Positions 17,315 through 26,374 of a DNA stretch of 64,000 nucleotides are shown here, piece by piece. The notes under the pieces are model-generated. The model was not told the origin of the DNA. It saw only the letters and a list, made by a program, of their open reading frames with translations, and did no database searches. The DNA comes from Pseudonocardia sp. EC080619-01 (GTDB lineage: Bacteria > Actinomycetota > Actinomycetes > Mycobacteriales > Pseudonocardiaceae), in the NCBI RefSeq assembly GCF_001420995.1, contig NZ_CP012184.1, positions 3,208,501 to 3,272,500 on the forward strand, read 5' to 3'. Position numbers and translations under genes: made by a program. How positions within the stretch are numbered: position 1 is the stretch's first letter; every line of letters begins with the position of its first letter.

Positions 17315-17844
17315 CGGAGCGGCACCCGGGCCCGGCGGCGCGGCGGGGAGCCGTCCCCGTCGTGCTGCAGGACTACCTCCGGCGGCTCGACGCCGCCGCC
17401 AGGGCGCTGCCGTCCGGCGAGCGCCAGGACCTCCGGGCCCGGGTGTGGACCGACGTCGCGGCGGCCGCAGGCCCCGCGCCCACCGGCGACCGGCTGGCCC
17501 GGGTGCTCGGTGAGCTGGGGCCGCCCGAGGGGCTGGTCCCCGCCCGGGCGGGGGGCGGGCCGGGTGGGCTGCGGGACCCGGCGGTGGTGCACCTCCTCGG
17601 CTGCTCCCTGCTCAGCGCCGGGATCACCGGGGTGATCGGTCTCGTCCGCGTGTGGCGCGCCCCCTCGTGGCCGCGCCGCGACGCGTTCGTGGCCACCCTC
17701 GTGGTCCTGGCCGGGGCGGTCGCGCTGCCGGTACTGGCCCCGGTGCATCCGGTGCCGGGGGCCGTCCTCGGCGGGCTCGGCGCCGGCGCCCCGCTCGCGG
17801 GAGTCCTCCTCGGGGTCGTCCTCCTGCGCGCCCGCCGGCAGTAG
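17311..17844 (+). CDS. Small membrane protein with HAAS-like N-terminal helix bundle
   Basis: 177 residues. Residues 15-75 resemble the helical HAAS-type region seen in DUF1700-like proteins (LQDYLRRLDAAARALPSGERQDL, then LARVLGELGPPEGLV). Three membrane helices follow at about 92-110, 125-143 and 150-172, then an Arg-rich tail. Start ATG overlaps the stop of the LuxR gene (ATGA), so expression is coupled to it. HAAS proteins are often paired with regulators; here it may tether or inhibit the regulator or respond to membrane state, but this is speculation. Confidence 0.65.
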   Translation: MTERHPGPAARRGAVPVVLQDYLRRLDAAARALPSGERQDLRARVWTDVAAAAGPAPTGDRLARVLGELGPPEGLVPARAGGGPGGLRDPAVVHLLGCSLLSAGITGVIGLVRVWRAPSWPRRDAFVATLVVLAGAVALPVLAPVHPVPGAVLGGLGAGAPLAGVLLGVVLLRARRQ

Positions 17845-17855
17845 GGGGCCGGATA

Positions 17856-17897
17856 CCCCCCGAGGGGGAGGGGGAACCGCCCCCCACGGGAGGTGTG
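17856..17897 (+). promoter_or_regulatory. Lipid-regulon motif, copy A (upstream of the mce operon)
   Basis: CCCCCC-GA-GGGGG, then GAACC at 17874-17878, then CCCCCC-AC-GGGAGG. The two C-run/G-run dyads are centred about 23 bp apart, close to two helical turns. It lies 97 bp before the first permease start. It aligns by eye with five other copies at 34363, 35292, 36961, 40189 and 45111, each before a lipid-related gene and each oriented the same way relative to that gene. The arrangement suits tandem binding by two regulator dimers. Confidence 0.65.
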
Positions 17898-17994
17898 ACC
17901 CCGGTCGCCGCCCACGAGACTGCTGATCCGGTGGGTCCGACCTGCACCCGGCCCCCCGACACCACCGACGACTGGTCGACTCGAAGGAGAGTTC

Positions 17995-18864
17995 ATGACC
18001 ACGCCTGGGACCCTCACCCAGTCGCCCGACGACTCCGTCGAGGTACCGCGCAGAACGACGGGTGCCGGCGGAGCGGGCGTGCTGAAGAAGGCCGCCGAAC
18101 CGTTCGTCGTCGCGGGCGAGATGTGGCAGCTGATGGTCAAGGTGTTCGTCCTGGCCGTCCGGAAGCCCGTCGGGTTCTGGGGCGACACCCGCGACCAGTG
18201 CTTCGACATCCTCAAGCTCACCTGGCTGCCGATGTCGCTCGCGGCGTTCGGGTTCGGTTTCGGTGCGCCGGGCCTGACCGGCGGCGCGATCTTCTACACC
18301 TTCGGCATCCCCTACCGGCTCGGTGCGTTCTTCGAGTTCGCGTCGGTGCGCGAGTTCGCCCCGTTCATCAACGGGATGGTCGTCGCGGGCGTCGTCGGCA
18401 CGGCGATCACCGCCGACCTGGGCGCCCGGCGCATCCGGGACGAGATCGACGCGATGGAGGTCCTCGGCGTCGACCCGATCCGCACGCTGGTGCTCCCGTG
18501 GGTGCTCGCCTGCACGATCATGACCGCGGTCCTGGACATCCTGGCGCTGGTCGTCGGCCTGGTCAGTGGCTACGTCGCCGCAGGCCCGATCTTCGACGCC
18601 AGCTACGCGGGCTACTACGGCTCCCTGTTCGACCTGCTCAACACGGTCGACCTGTGGGGCAGCGTCGCGAAGTGCGCGCTGTACGGCCTGATCATCGGCG
18701 TCGTCTCCTGCTACGTCGGCCTGAACGCCAAGGGCGGCCCGATGGGCGTGGGCCGGGCCGTGAACCAGTCGGTCGTCATCTGCTTCGCCGGTGTCTGGGT
18801 CATCAACTTCGTGTTCACGCTGACCATGCTCGGCCTGAACCCGCAGATGAGCGTCTACAAGTGA
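17995..18864 (+). CDS. MlaE/YrbE family ABC permease (first of the Mce pair)
   Basis: 289 residues. It is the integral-membrane core of a Mce lipid transporter, paired with the next gene and energised by the ATPase at 20087. After a cytoplasmic N-terminus and an amphipathic helix (about 60-85), the MlaE domain shows five or six membrane helices. The conserved cytoplasmic coupling segment is TADLGARRIRDEIDAMEVLGVDPI at about 140-163, the family signature EIDAM. AAGGAGAG precedes ATG. First gene of a run of twelve same-strand genes, most with overlapping stops and starts. Confidence 0.95.
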   Translation: MTTPGTLTQSPDDSVEVPRRTTGAGGAGVLKKAAEPFVVAGEMWQLMVKVFVLAVRKPVGFWGDTRDQCFDILKLTWLPMSLAAFGFGFGAPGLTGGAIFYTFGIPYRLGAFFEFASVREFAPFINGMVVAGVVGTAITADLGARRIRDEIDAMEVLGVDPIRTLVLPWVLACTIMTAVLDILALVVGLVSGYVAAGPIFDASYAGYYGSLFDLLNTVDLWGSVAKCALYGLIIGVVSCYVGLNAKGGPMGVGRAVNQSVVICFAGVWVINFVFTLTMLGLNPQMSVYK

Positions 18865-18880
18865 GGAGGTGTCGGGAGAC

Positions 18881-19762
18881 ATGACACAGCTCGACGACCG
18901 CGGCTCCGGCCGCGACCCCGAGGAGTCCGAGCTCCGGGCACCCGAGAAGCAGGGCGTCGACGTCAGCCTGGGCTCGATCGCCGGCAAGATGCGGGGTGGC
19001 CTGAACGAGGCGGGCGACATCGGCCGGTTCACCGCCGACGTCGTCCGGGACTTCCCGGACATGTTCCGGCGCTACGTGCCCGAGGTGTTCCGCCAGGCCG
19101 GGATCCTGATCTTCAGTTCCGCGCTGATCATCTGGTTCATGATGTTCATCATGGGCGGGCAGTGCGGCCTGGAGGCCAGCTACACGCTCAAGCAGATCGG
19201 CGCCCCGCTGTACTCCGCGGTGTTCGACGCCTACTGCGGACTGCGCGAGCTCTCGCCGTACATGTGGGGCTGGATCCTCGCGGCGAAGGTCGGCTGCGGC
19301 TACGTCGCCGAGATCGGCTCCATGCGGATCTCCGACGAGATCGACGCCATGGAGGTCATGGGCATCAAGTCCAAGTCCTTCCTGGTCGGCACCCGGATCG
19401 CGGCCACCGTGATCGCGGTGCCGTTCATGTACTTCGTCGGCCTGGCGATCCTCTACCTCGCGATGTACCTGGTCACCGTGGTCAACCTCGGTGGCGTGTC
19501 ACCCGGCGGGTTCCTCTACCTGTTCTGGCTGTACCAGAGCCCCTACGACATGACGGCGGCGCTGACGAAGGTGATGGTCGAGTCGATCGTCATCGTCGGT
19601 GTGGGGCTGTACTACGGCTACAACGCCAGTGGGGGCCCGGTCGGCGTCGGCCGGGCGACCGCCAAGTCCATGATCATCAATCTGGTGCTGATCTCCGCGA
19701 TCGGCGCGATCGGCACCCTCGCCTTCTGGGGGCTCGACACGAACTCGCCGATCGCCAACTGA
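18881..19762 (+). CDS. MlaE/YrbE family ABC permease (second of the Mce pair)
   Basis: 293 residues with the same fold and signature as the previous gene (SMRISDEIDAMEVMGIKSKSF near residue 148). The N-terminal about 75 residues are charged and cytoplasmic. ATG at 18881 is used; GTG at 18869 would add four residues and sits on top of the GAGGAGG ribosome-binding site. The two permeases presumably form the heterodimeric membrane core on which the Mce hexamer docks. The ATPase follows after an unusually long 324-bp spacer. Confidence 0.94.
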   Translation: MTQLDDRGSGRDPEESELRAPEKQGVDVSLGSIAGKMRGGLNEAGDIGRFTADVVRDFPDMFRRYVPEVFRQAGILIFSSALIIWFMMFIMGGQCGLEASYTLKQIGAPLYSAVFDAYCGLRELSPYMWGWILAAKVGCGYVAEIGSMRISDEIDAMEVMGIKSKSFLVGTRIAATVIAVPFMYFVGLAILYLAMYLVTVVNLGGVSPGGFLYLFWLYQSPYDMTAALTKVMVESIVIVGVGLYYGYNASGGPVGVGRATAKSMIINLVLISAIGAIGTLAFWGLDTNSPIAN

Positions 19763-20086
19763 CCGGCCGGGGTCCCGGCCGCACCACTCCCCGCGGCCGG
19801 GCCCCGGCATCCGTCCCGATCACCAAGCCACCCCGACGCTCCCCCGAGCAGCTCCCCCGCACGCTCCCCGGCCGGTCTCCCCACCGGCTACCCGACCGGA
19901 CGGTGCTCCCCGTCGCCCGGTCCGCGCACCACGGTCGCTCCCCGCTCCACGGTGCCGTCCGCACTCCCACCCCCCGGGCGCGACCACCGCGTCCACGGTC
20001 CGGGACCCGTCCCGACCGCCCCCGAAGCACGTGACCCGCGCCGGTAGCCCCGTCACCGGTCCGCGGCAGGCAGTCCAGGAGGATCA
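19763..20086. other. 324-bp C-rich spacer inside the mce operon, no gene seen
   Basis: Every other junction between 17995 and 32828 is under 20 bp, yet here 324 bp separate permease and ATPase genes. The plus strand is strikingly C-rich and G-poor in places, with repeated GCTCCCC/GCTCCCCC words between about 19835 and 19945, so the other strand carries spaced G-runs able in principle to form quadruplex structures. No reading frame starts credibly. AGGAGGATCA at its end is the ATPase ribosome-binding site. It could be an mRNA-processing, attenuation or internal promoter region. Confidence 0.45.
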
Positions 20087-20998
20087 GTGACCTCGCCGAA
20101 CCAGCCCGGATACACCCCTCCGGACTCCGAGTACCCCACCCAGCAGATCCCCACCGTGCCCGGTGGGGAGACGCACGCCACCACGGCACAGGCGTCGCGC
20201 GGCCCCGGGTGGTCGACGGAGACCCGTGACTTCCGGCAGGGCGACGACCCGATCGTCCAGGTGGAGGGGCTGGCGAAGTCCTTCGGCAGCGCCGAGATCC
20301 TGAAGAACATCAACTTCAACTTCCGGCACAACGCGATCACCACGGTGCTGGGACCCTCCGGCACCGGGAAGTCGGTGCTGATCAAGCACCTCGTCGGTCT
20401 GCTGGCCCCGGATCGCGGCTCGGTCTTCGTGGACGGCCGCGACATCTGGTCGATGAGCGAGAACGAGCGCTACGACATGCGGACCCGGTTCGGCGTCTGC
20501 TGGCAGGACGGCGCCCTGTTCGGCTCGATGAACCTCTACGACAACGTCGCCTTCCCGTTGCGCAAGCACACGCGCAAGACGGAGAAGGAGGTCGAGAAGA
20601 CGGTCATGACCGCCCTCGACGAGGTCGGTCTCGCCAAGGCGGCGCACAAGGCGCCGAACGAGGTGTCCGGCGGCATGAAGAAGCGCGCCGGGTTCGCCAG
20701 GGCGCTGGTGATGAACCCCGACATCGTGCTGTTCGACGAGCCCGACTCCGGTCTGGACCCGGTCCGCACGTCGCTGCTGTGCGACATCATCATGGACGTC
20801 CACAACCAGCACGGCGGGACGTACCTGCTGGTCACGCACGACATCAAGACCGCCAGGAAGGTCAGCGACTACGTCGGCCTGATCTGGAAGGGCGAGGTCG
20901 TCCACTACGGACCCGCGCACGAGGCGTTCGAGCACCAGGACCCCTTCGTCAAGCAGTTCCTGGCCGGGCAGTCCGCCGGACCGCTGGGGATGGACTGA
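20087..20998 (+). CDS. Mce-associated ABC transporter ATP-binding protein (Mkl/MlaF type)
   Basis: 303 residues. The N-terminal about 55 residues are Pro/Thr-rich and unstructured; the ABC domain follows. Walker A GPSGTGKS at about 89-96, Q-loop in VCWQDGALFG near 144-147, signature VSGGMKKR near 193-200, Walker B IVLFDEPDSGLD at about 213-224, H-loop THD near 249. The DGALFGSMNLYDNV segment and SGGMKKR are characteristic of the Mkl/MlaF ATPases that power Mce systems. In mycobacteria the equivalent is encoded away from mce loci; here it is embedded in the operon. GTG start with AGGAGG upstream. Confidence 0.95.
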   Translation: MTSPNQPGYTPPDSEYPTQQIPTVPGGETHATTAQASRGPGWSTETRDFRQGDDPIVQVEGLAKSFGSAEILKNINFNFRHNAITTVLGPSGTGKSVLIKHLVGLLAPDRGSVFVDGRDIWSMSENERYDMRTRFGVCWQDGALFGSMNLYDNVAFPLRKHTRKTEKEVEKTVMTALDEVGLAKAAHKAPNEVSGGMKKRAGFARALVMNPDIVLFDEPDSGLDPVRTSLLCDIIMDVHNQHGGTYLLVTHDIKTARKVSDYVGLIWKGEVVHYGPAHEAFEHQDPFVKQFLAGQSAGPLGMD

Positions 20999-21001
20999 CC
21001 G

Positions 21002-22285
21002 ATGGCCGGAATCCTCAGCAAGCTGGCCGCCGGGATGGTGGCCCTGCTCGTGATCGGCGGCGTGTTCGTGGCCGCCGGTGGCACCGCGCCGTACACGGTC
21101 ACCGCGGTCCTGCCCGCCGGCAACCCGAACCTGATCCCCGACGCGCCGATCTACGTCGACGGCTTCCAGGCCGGGAAGATCGAGTCCGTCCGGCCCGAGG
21201 AGGGGCACGCGGTCGTCGAGATCTCGGTCGACGACGACCTGGCCCCCCTGCACGCCGGTGCCTTCCTGCACGTGCAGTGGAAGGCCGTCGTCGGTGAGCG
21301 CCTGCTCTTCGTCGAGGACGGGCCGGCGACCAACGCCGAGATCCCCAGCGGTGGCATGGTCGAGGGCGACTTCCCGAAGCCGACCGAGGTCGCCGACGTG
21401 CTCGCCGCCCTCGACGAGCCGACCCGGGAGCGGCTGACGAGCCTCGTCGGCACCCTGCAGAACACCGTCACAGGGCACGAGCAGGACCTCAACGCCACCG
21501 TGCAGACGGCCGGTCCGGCGCTCGCGGCGGTCGGCTCGGTGCTGCGCGGCATCGGCACCGACGGTCCGGCGATCAAGAACCTGGTCACCGACCTGAACGG
21601 CACCGTCGACACCCTGGCCCGGCGCCAGCAGGACGTCGGCGCCGTGATCGACGAGCTCTCCACCAGTGCGCGGGCGACCGCCGGGGAGCGCGAGCAGCTG
21701 CGGGCGGCGCTGGCCAAGCTGCCGCCGACGCTGCGGACCGCGCAGGGGACCCTGGACAAGGTCCCGGGGGTCACCGACGAGGCGCTGCCGCTGCTGGAGG
21801 ACCTCCGCCCGGCCACCGAGAAGCTGCCCGGCGTCTCCGAACAACTCGCCCCGCTGCTGGCCGACCTGCGCCCGCTGGTCGCCGACCTCAAGCCGACGCT
21901 CGAGGCGGCGTCCACGCTGCTGGACCGGACCCCCGGCCTGCTGGACTCGTCGCACCGCTCCCTGCCGGGCCTGGCCGAGCTCGCCGGCGGCTACGCCCCG
22001 GTGCTCGAGACCCTGCGGCCCTGCACCCCCGAGGTCACCGGATTCCTCACCACGTGGGGCTCGGCCGGCCAGAACTACGACGCGAACGGCCGCTACATGC
22101 GCATCTTCGCCCAGGCCGGCACCGCCACGCCGACCGTCTACCCGCCGGGGGTGACCCCGCCGGGCATCGTCCCCGAGGTCGCCCCCGCCCCCGGGCAGGC
22201 CGACGACACCGCCGGCAACGGGGACAGCGCGCAGACCCCGCTGCTCCCGCAGCTGGGCGACGCGAGCGGGGAGGGTCCGCGATGA
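21002..22285 (+). CDS. Mce family protein 1 (MlaD domain), first of six
   Basis: 427 residues. One N-terminal membrane anchor (residues 8-27, LAAGMVALLVIGGVFVAAGG) is followed by the MlaD/Mce beta-barrel domain (about 30-115, with VDGFQAGKIESV and WKAVVGERLLFV) and a long helical stretch to about 330 with repeated LP-x-L units, predicted to build the lipid tunnel of the Mce needle. The C-terminus has the recurring YDANGRYMRI motif and a Pro-rich tail. No lipobox. It starts three bases after the ATPase stop and ends overlapping the next gene by four bases. Acts outside the cytoplasmic membrane as part of a hetero-hexamer. Confidence 0.93.
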   Translation: MAGILSKLAAGMVALLVIGGVFVAAGGTAPYTVTAVLPAGNPNLIPDAPIYVDGFQAGKIESVRPEEGHAVVEISVDDDLAPLHAGAFLHVQWKAVVGERLLFVEDGPATNAEIPSGGMVEGDFPKPTEVADVLAALDEPTRERLTSLVGTLQNTVTGHEQDLNATVQTAGPALAAVGSVLRGIGTDGPAIKNLVTDLNGTVDTLARRQQDVGAVIDELSTSARATAGEREQLRAALAKLPPTLRTAQGTLDKVPGVTDEALPLLEDLRPATEKLPGVSEQLAPLLADLRPLVADLKPTLEAASTLLDRTPGLLDSSHRSLPGLAELAGGYAPVLETLRPCTPEVTGFLTTWGSAGQNYDANGRYMRIFAQAGTATPTVYPPGVTPPGIVPEVAPAPGQADDTAGNGDSAQTPLLPQLGDASGEGPR

Positions 22286-23670
22286 CCCTCGGATTCTCCC
22301 GCCTGCGGATCCTGGTGATCGCGACCGTCGCGATCGTGGCCGGCACCGGTGCGGCGGCCGGCATCGGGAACTCCGAGGACGGCCGCATCCTGATCACCGA
22401 GTTCGCCGACGTGAGCCCGATCCTGGCCGGACAGCAGGTCAAGATCAACGGGGTCACGGTCGGCGAGGTCGGGGAGCCGCAGTTCGACCCGGTGCGCAAG
22501 GTCGCCCAGGTCCCGCTGCGGGTGGACGCCCGGGCCATGCCGGTCCACACCGACGCCACCGTCCGGGTCGCCCCCGTGTCGCTGCTCGGTGAGCGGTTCC
22601 TCGACCTGAGGACCGGCGACCCGGCGGCCCCCGAGCTGCCGATGGACGGTGTGATCGGGGTCGACCGGACCGGTCAGGAGGAGGACCTCCAGAACATCCT
22701 CGACACCCTGGACGACCCGACGGCCGGTTCGCTCGCGGCACTGGTCACCACGCTCGGGCAGGGCACCGCGAACAACGGCGAGAACGTGCAGAAGACGCTC
22801 GCCGCGCTCGGCCCGGCGATGACCGACACCGACCAGCTGGTGTCGGTGCTGGCCGACCAGAACGAGCTGCTCGGCCGGGTCGTCGACCAGGTGGAGCCGG
22901 TCACCGGCGCGTTCGCCGTCGACGAGGGCAGGCGGCTCGACGGCCTGGTCGCCTCGACCACGTCGCTGCTGGGCACCACGGCCGCCCGCGACGCGCAGCT
23001 GCGCGGCACGCTGCAGGAGCTGCCCGGCACCCTCGCGGCCGCCCGGGCCACGCTCGGCGAGCTCGCCGGCACCGCGCAGTCGACCTCGGTGACGCTGGGG
23101 AACCTGCGCCCGACCACCGACAACCTGGTGCAGATCAGCGAGGAGCTGCACCGCTTCGCCGACTCGGCGGACCCCGCGCTCGCCTCGGCGGACCCGGTCC
23201 TCGACCGGGCGAGCGAGCTGCTCGACCAGGCGCAGCCCGTCGCCGCGCAGCTGCGGGCCGCAGGCCCGGACCTGCAGCGCACGGTGGACGGTGCCGAACC
23301 GATCGTCCGGGACCTGAACGGGAACCTGGGCAACGTCCTCGGCTTCATCCGCAACTGGGCGCTCACCACGAACGAGAAGGACGGCCTCTCGCACTACTTC
23401 CGGGCCAGCTACGTGGCGAACCCGGACGCGGTGAGTGGGTTCGTCCCCGGCGGCCTGCCGGACCTGGCACCCGCGCCGGGCCCGGACCCGTCGCCGAACC
23501 CGCAGGTGAACGAGCCCGCGCCGAGCGGGCCGGGCCCGGGCACGGCGGCCCAGCCGGGCCAGGACTCGAACACCCTGCTGCAGAGCCAGCCCACCCCCGA
23601 GAGCAGCGCAACCGGGCTCTCGCCCGAGCAGGAGCAGGGCGCGCTCGGAACCCTCCTGGGAGGCCAGTGA
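22282..23670 (+). CDS. Mce family protein 2
   Basis: 462 residues. N-terminal membrane anchor at residues 8-28, Mce domain at about 35-120 (ILAGQQVKINGVTVGEVGEP, then VSLLGERFLDLRTG), helical region to about 365 rich in LPGTL- and LG-type heptads, a C-terminal NEKDGLSHYFRA segment matching the DANG-type motif of its siblings, and a 75-residue Pro/Gln/Ser-rich tail. ATG overlaps the preceding stop (ATGA). Role as for the other Mce subunits: one sixth of the extracytoplasmic lipid-conducting assembly. Confidence 0.92.
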   Translation: MTLGFSRLRILVIATVAIVAGTGAAAGIGNSEDGRILITEFADVSPILAGQQVKINGVTVGEVGEPQFDPVRKVAQVPLRVDARAMPVHTDATVRVAPVSLLGERFLDLRTGDPAAPELPMDGVIGVDRTGQEEDLQNILDTLDDPTAGSLAALVTTLGQGTANNGENVQKTLAALGPAMTDTDQLVSVLADQNELLGRVVDQVEPVTGAFAVDEGRRLDGLVASTTSLLGTTAARDAQLRGTLQELPGTLAAARATLGELAGTAQSTSVTLGNLRPTTDNLVQISEELHRFADSADPALASADPVLDRASELLDQAQPVAAQLRAAGPDLQRTVDGAEPIVRDLNGNLGNVLGFIRNWALTTNEKDGLSHYFRASYVANPDAVSGFVPGGLPDLAPAPGPDPSPNPQVNEPAPSGPGPGTAAQPGQDSNTLLQSQPTPESSATGLSPEQEQGALGTLLGGQ

Positions 23671-25043
23671 TGGCGAGTGCCAAGCCCGCGCGCGGAGCGC
23701 GCTTCCGCTCCGGGGTGATCGGCCTGCTGATCTTCGTGGCGGCCGGCTTCTCCCTCTACGTGGCGCTGACCGCGCAGAAGGGGCTGCCCTTCGCCCAGCA
23801 CGAGTTCCGCACCGCGGCGATCACCGACACCGGTGACCTCGCGGTCGGCAACGACGTCCGGATCGGGCAGGTCCGGGTCGGGCGGGTCGACGCGATCGAC
23901 CTGGCCGACGGTGTGCCGCAGGTCCGGATGCAGCTCGACGACGGCGAGACCTCGGTCTACCGGGACGGCTCGGCCGCCGTGACCGGCCGGTCCGGCCTCG
24001 GTCAGCAGTACCTGGACCTGGACTCGGGCACCCCGCAGGCCGGTGAGCTCGGCGAGGACGAGGTCCTCCCGGAGAGCCGTTCCCGCGGGGCGGTCCAGCT
24101 GCTGGACCTGGCCGAGGTCTTCGACCCGGCCACCCAGGACGCGACCCGGTCGTCGTTGCAGCAGCTCGGCAACGGTGCCGCCGGGCACGGCCAGGACCTC
24201 CAGGACGTCGCGAAGGCCGGGCCCGAGATCCTGCCCGACCTCGGCACGACCGCCCGGTCGCTGTCGCTGGACGGAGGCCGCGACCTGACGACGATGCTCC
24301 GGTCCCTGGAGAGCCTGAGCTCCCGGTTCTCCGGGCGCGAGCAGGAGATCTCGTCGCTGGTCGGGCAGCTCGACACCACGTTCGCCGCGATCGACGCCGA
24401 TCGGGGCGAGGCACTCGGTGGTGCGCTCGACATCGCTCCGGAGGCGCTGCCCACCGCCCGCAAGGCGCTCGAGGACCTGCAGCAGCCGCTGGCGTCGACG
24501 AACTCGGCGATGACCCAGCTGCAGCCCGGTGCGCGGTCGCTCGGCGACGCCACCCCGGACCTGCGGGGCGTGCTCACCGAGGCCCCGCGGCCGCTGGACA
24601 AGCTGCCCGGTGTCTCGGAGTCCGCCGAGCCCGCACTCGGTTCGCTGACCCCTGCGGTGGAGGACGCCCGCCCGGTCGCCCCCAAGGTGACCCAGGCCGT
24701 CGGCTTCGCGAACACCCCGCTGCAGGTGCTGGCGCCCTACTCGCCGGAGATCTCGCAGTGGTTCACCAGCGCGAGCTTCGCCCTGTCCGACGGCGACGCC
24801 GCCGGCCACCACCTGCGGTTCACCCTGCTCCCGCGGACCGAGAGCCTCACCGGCGCCGCAGGCGTCGAGGACCCGCTGCGCAGCGGCGACCCGTACCCGG
24901 CTCCGGGCGAGACGCCCGGCCAGGCCTCGCAGGGGATCCTCCCCGCCCCCGGCGAGTCCAACGCACGTCCGGAGGAGCAGCCCGACGCCGGTGACAGCGC
25001 GTCCGAGGGCGGCGGCTTCGGCGGACTCCTCGGAGGCAACTGA
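23670..25043 (+). CDS. Mce family protein 3
   Basis: 457 residues. Membrane anchor at 15-34 (VIGLLIFVAAGFSLYVAL), Mce domain about 38-125 (VGNDVRIGQVRVGRVDAI, SGLGQQYLDLDSG), long helical segment to about 350, then FALSDGDAAGHHLRFTLLP, the family's C-terminal motif, and a Gly/Pro-rich acidic tail. Start ATG shares its A with the previous TGA stop; GTG at 23667 is an alternative. No signal-peptidase II Cys. Confidence 0.92.
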   Translation: MASAKPARGARFRSGVIGLLIFVAAGFSLYVALTAQKGLPFAQHEFRTAAITDTGDLAVGNDVRIGQVRVGRVDAIDLADGVPQVRMQLDDGETSVYRDGSAAVTGRSGLGQQYLDLDSGTPQAGELGEDEVLPESRSRGAVQLLDLAEVFDPATQDATRSSLQQLGNGAAGHGQDLQDVAKAGPEILPDLGTTARSLSLDGGRDLTTMLRSLESLSSRFSGREQEISSLVGQLDTTFAAIDADRGEALGGALDIAPEALPTARKALEDLQQPLASTNSAMTQLQPGARSLGDATPDLRGVLTEAPRPLDKLPGVSESAEPALGSLTPAVEDARPVAPKVTQAVGFANTPLQVLAPYSPEISQWFTSASFALSDGDAAGHHLRFTLLPRTESLTGAAGVEDPLRSGDPYPAPGETPGQASQGILPAPGESNARPEEQPDAGDSASEGGGFGGLLGGN

Positions 25044-26374
25044 TGAGTGACCGGACTTCCACGCCGCGCGTGCGGCGCCGCCTCCCGCTCTGGGTGGCCG
25101 CGCTGGCCGTGATCGGGCTGATGGTCGTGTCCCTGGCGGGCGGCCTGCTCAAGCCGCAGATCAGCACGCTGCTGATGCGGCTCACCGGGGCGGAGACCCG
25201 GGAGATGCACTTCAGCGCCAACCAGTTCCTCTTCGACGACGTCAGCAAGGTCAAGGTCGCCGGGGTGGACTCCGGCGTCGTCGAGTCGGTCCGGCCCGCC
25301 GACGACGGCGGGGCGATCGTGACCGTCGTCGTCGACGACGAGGTCACCGGCACCGTGGGCGACCAGCCCTCGGCCCGGCTGCGACCCACGACCCTGCTGT
25401 CCGGCCTGTTCTACATCGAGGTCGTCCCCGGCGGGGACCGCACCACGGAGTGGACCGAGCAGATCCCGCTGGACCGCACGCGGCTGCCCACCGAGCTCGA
25501 CGACGTCGCCGAGCGCCTCCAGCCGGACGCGCTGGCCGGCGCCCGCACCGCGATCACGCAGTTCGACGAGACGCTCGGCGCCGCGGGCGGCAACGACGCG
25601 CTGCACGAGCTCCTCGCGGCCGCCCCCGGGACCCTCGGCCCGGGAGCCGGGGTGATCGAGTCGCTGCGCGGCACCGATCCGGAGACCGACCTGAACCAGG
25701 TCGTCCGGGGCCTGCAGGCGACCACCGGAACGCTGAACCGGGAACCCGGCCAGCTGGACGGGATCGTCGCGGACCTGCAGGACACCACCCGGGTCCTGGC
25801 CGACACCTCACCGGCGATGGCGGACACGATCCGCAGGCTCCCCGGTGTCCTCGACACCACCGACGCCGGGCTGAAGCGCCTGGACGTGAGCCTGGACAAG
25901 GTCGCCGGGACCGCCGGTCCGGCGCGGCCCGCCGTGCAGGAGCTCGACCGGCTGCTCGGCCGGGTCGAGCCGGTGCTCGCCGACGCCCGCCCCCTGGTCT
26001 CGGACCTGCGCGGCGCGCTGGCCGACACCCGGCCGCTGGTGGAGGGCCTGATCCCGGCCAGTGAGGGCGCCACCCGCGTGTTCGACGACCTCCCGGCACC
26101 GCTGGAGCGGCTGAACGGGCCGGTCCTCGACTCGCTGAACACCCCGTTCGTCGGCCAGGGGCCGTTCGACGCGGTCGACAACCGGGGTGTCCCGCTGAAG
26201 GACGAACTGGGCCACATGTTCAGCGGCCTGAACAAGGCCGGTGCCTATGTGGACCCGAACGGGCACGCCGTCGCCTTCCACCCCGGACCGGGCCTCGGCT
26301 CGGTCCCGGCGGTCGGCAACGTGAGCCTCGAGAACATGTACCAGCAGCTCTTCCACGGGACGGGTGGTCGGTGA
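25043..26374 (+). CDS. Mce family protein 4
   Basis: 443 residues. Membrane anchor at 14-35 (LPLWVAALAVIGLMVVSLAGG), Mce domain about 48-130 (DDVSKVKVAGVDSGVVESV, TLLSGLFYIEVVPGG), helical region with repeated LPGVLDTT- and LDKVAGT-type units to about 370, then YVDPNGHAVAFHP as the C-terminal motif. It lacks the Pro-rich tail of its siblings and ends NMYQQLFHGTGGR. Stop/start overlap TGATG on both sides. Confidence 0.92.
   Translation: MSDRTSTPRVRRRLPLWVAALAVIGLMVVSLAGGLLKPQISTLLMRLTGAETREMHFSANQFLFDDVSKVKVAGVDSGVVESVRPADDGGAIVTVVVDDEVTGTVGDQPSARLRPTTLLSGLFYIEVVPGGDRTTEWTEQIPLDRTRLPTELDDVAERLQPDALAGARTAITQFDETLGAAGGNDALHELLAAAPGTLGPGAGVIESLRGTDPETDLNQVVRGLQATTGTLNREPGQLDGIVADLQDTTRVLADTSPAMADTIRRLPGVLDTTDAGLKRLDVSLDKVAGTAGPARPAVQELDRLLGRVEPVLADARPLVSDLRGALADTRPLVEGLIPASEGATRVFDDLPAPLERLNGPVLDSLNTPFVGQGPFDAVDNRGVPLKDELGHMFSGLNKAGAYVDPNGHAVAFHPGPGLGSVPAVGNVSLENMYQQLFHGTGGR

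Noticed and set aside
16867-19062. Minus-strand open frame of 731 codons across the LuxR and permease genes
   Set aside because: Shadow frame: composition is Arg/Asp/His-rich low complexity, and it covers three well-supported genes on the plus strand.
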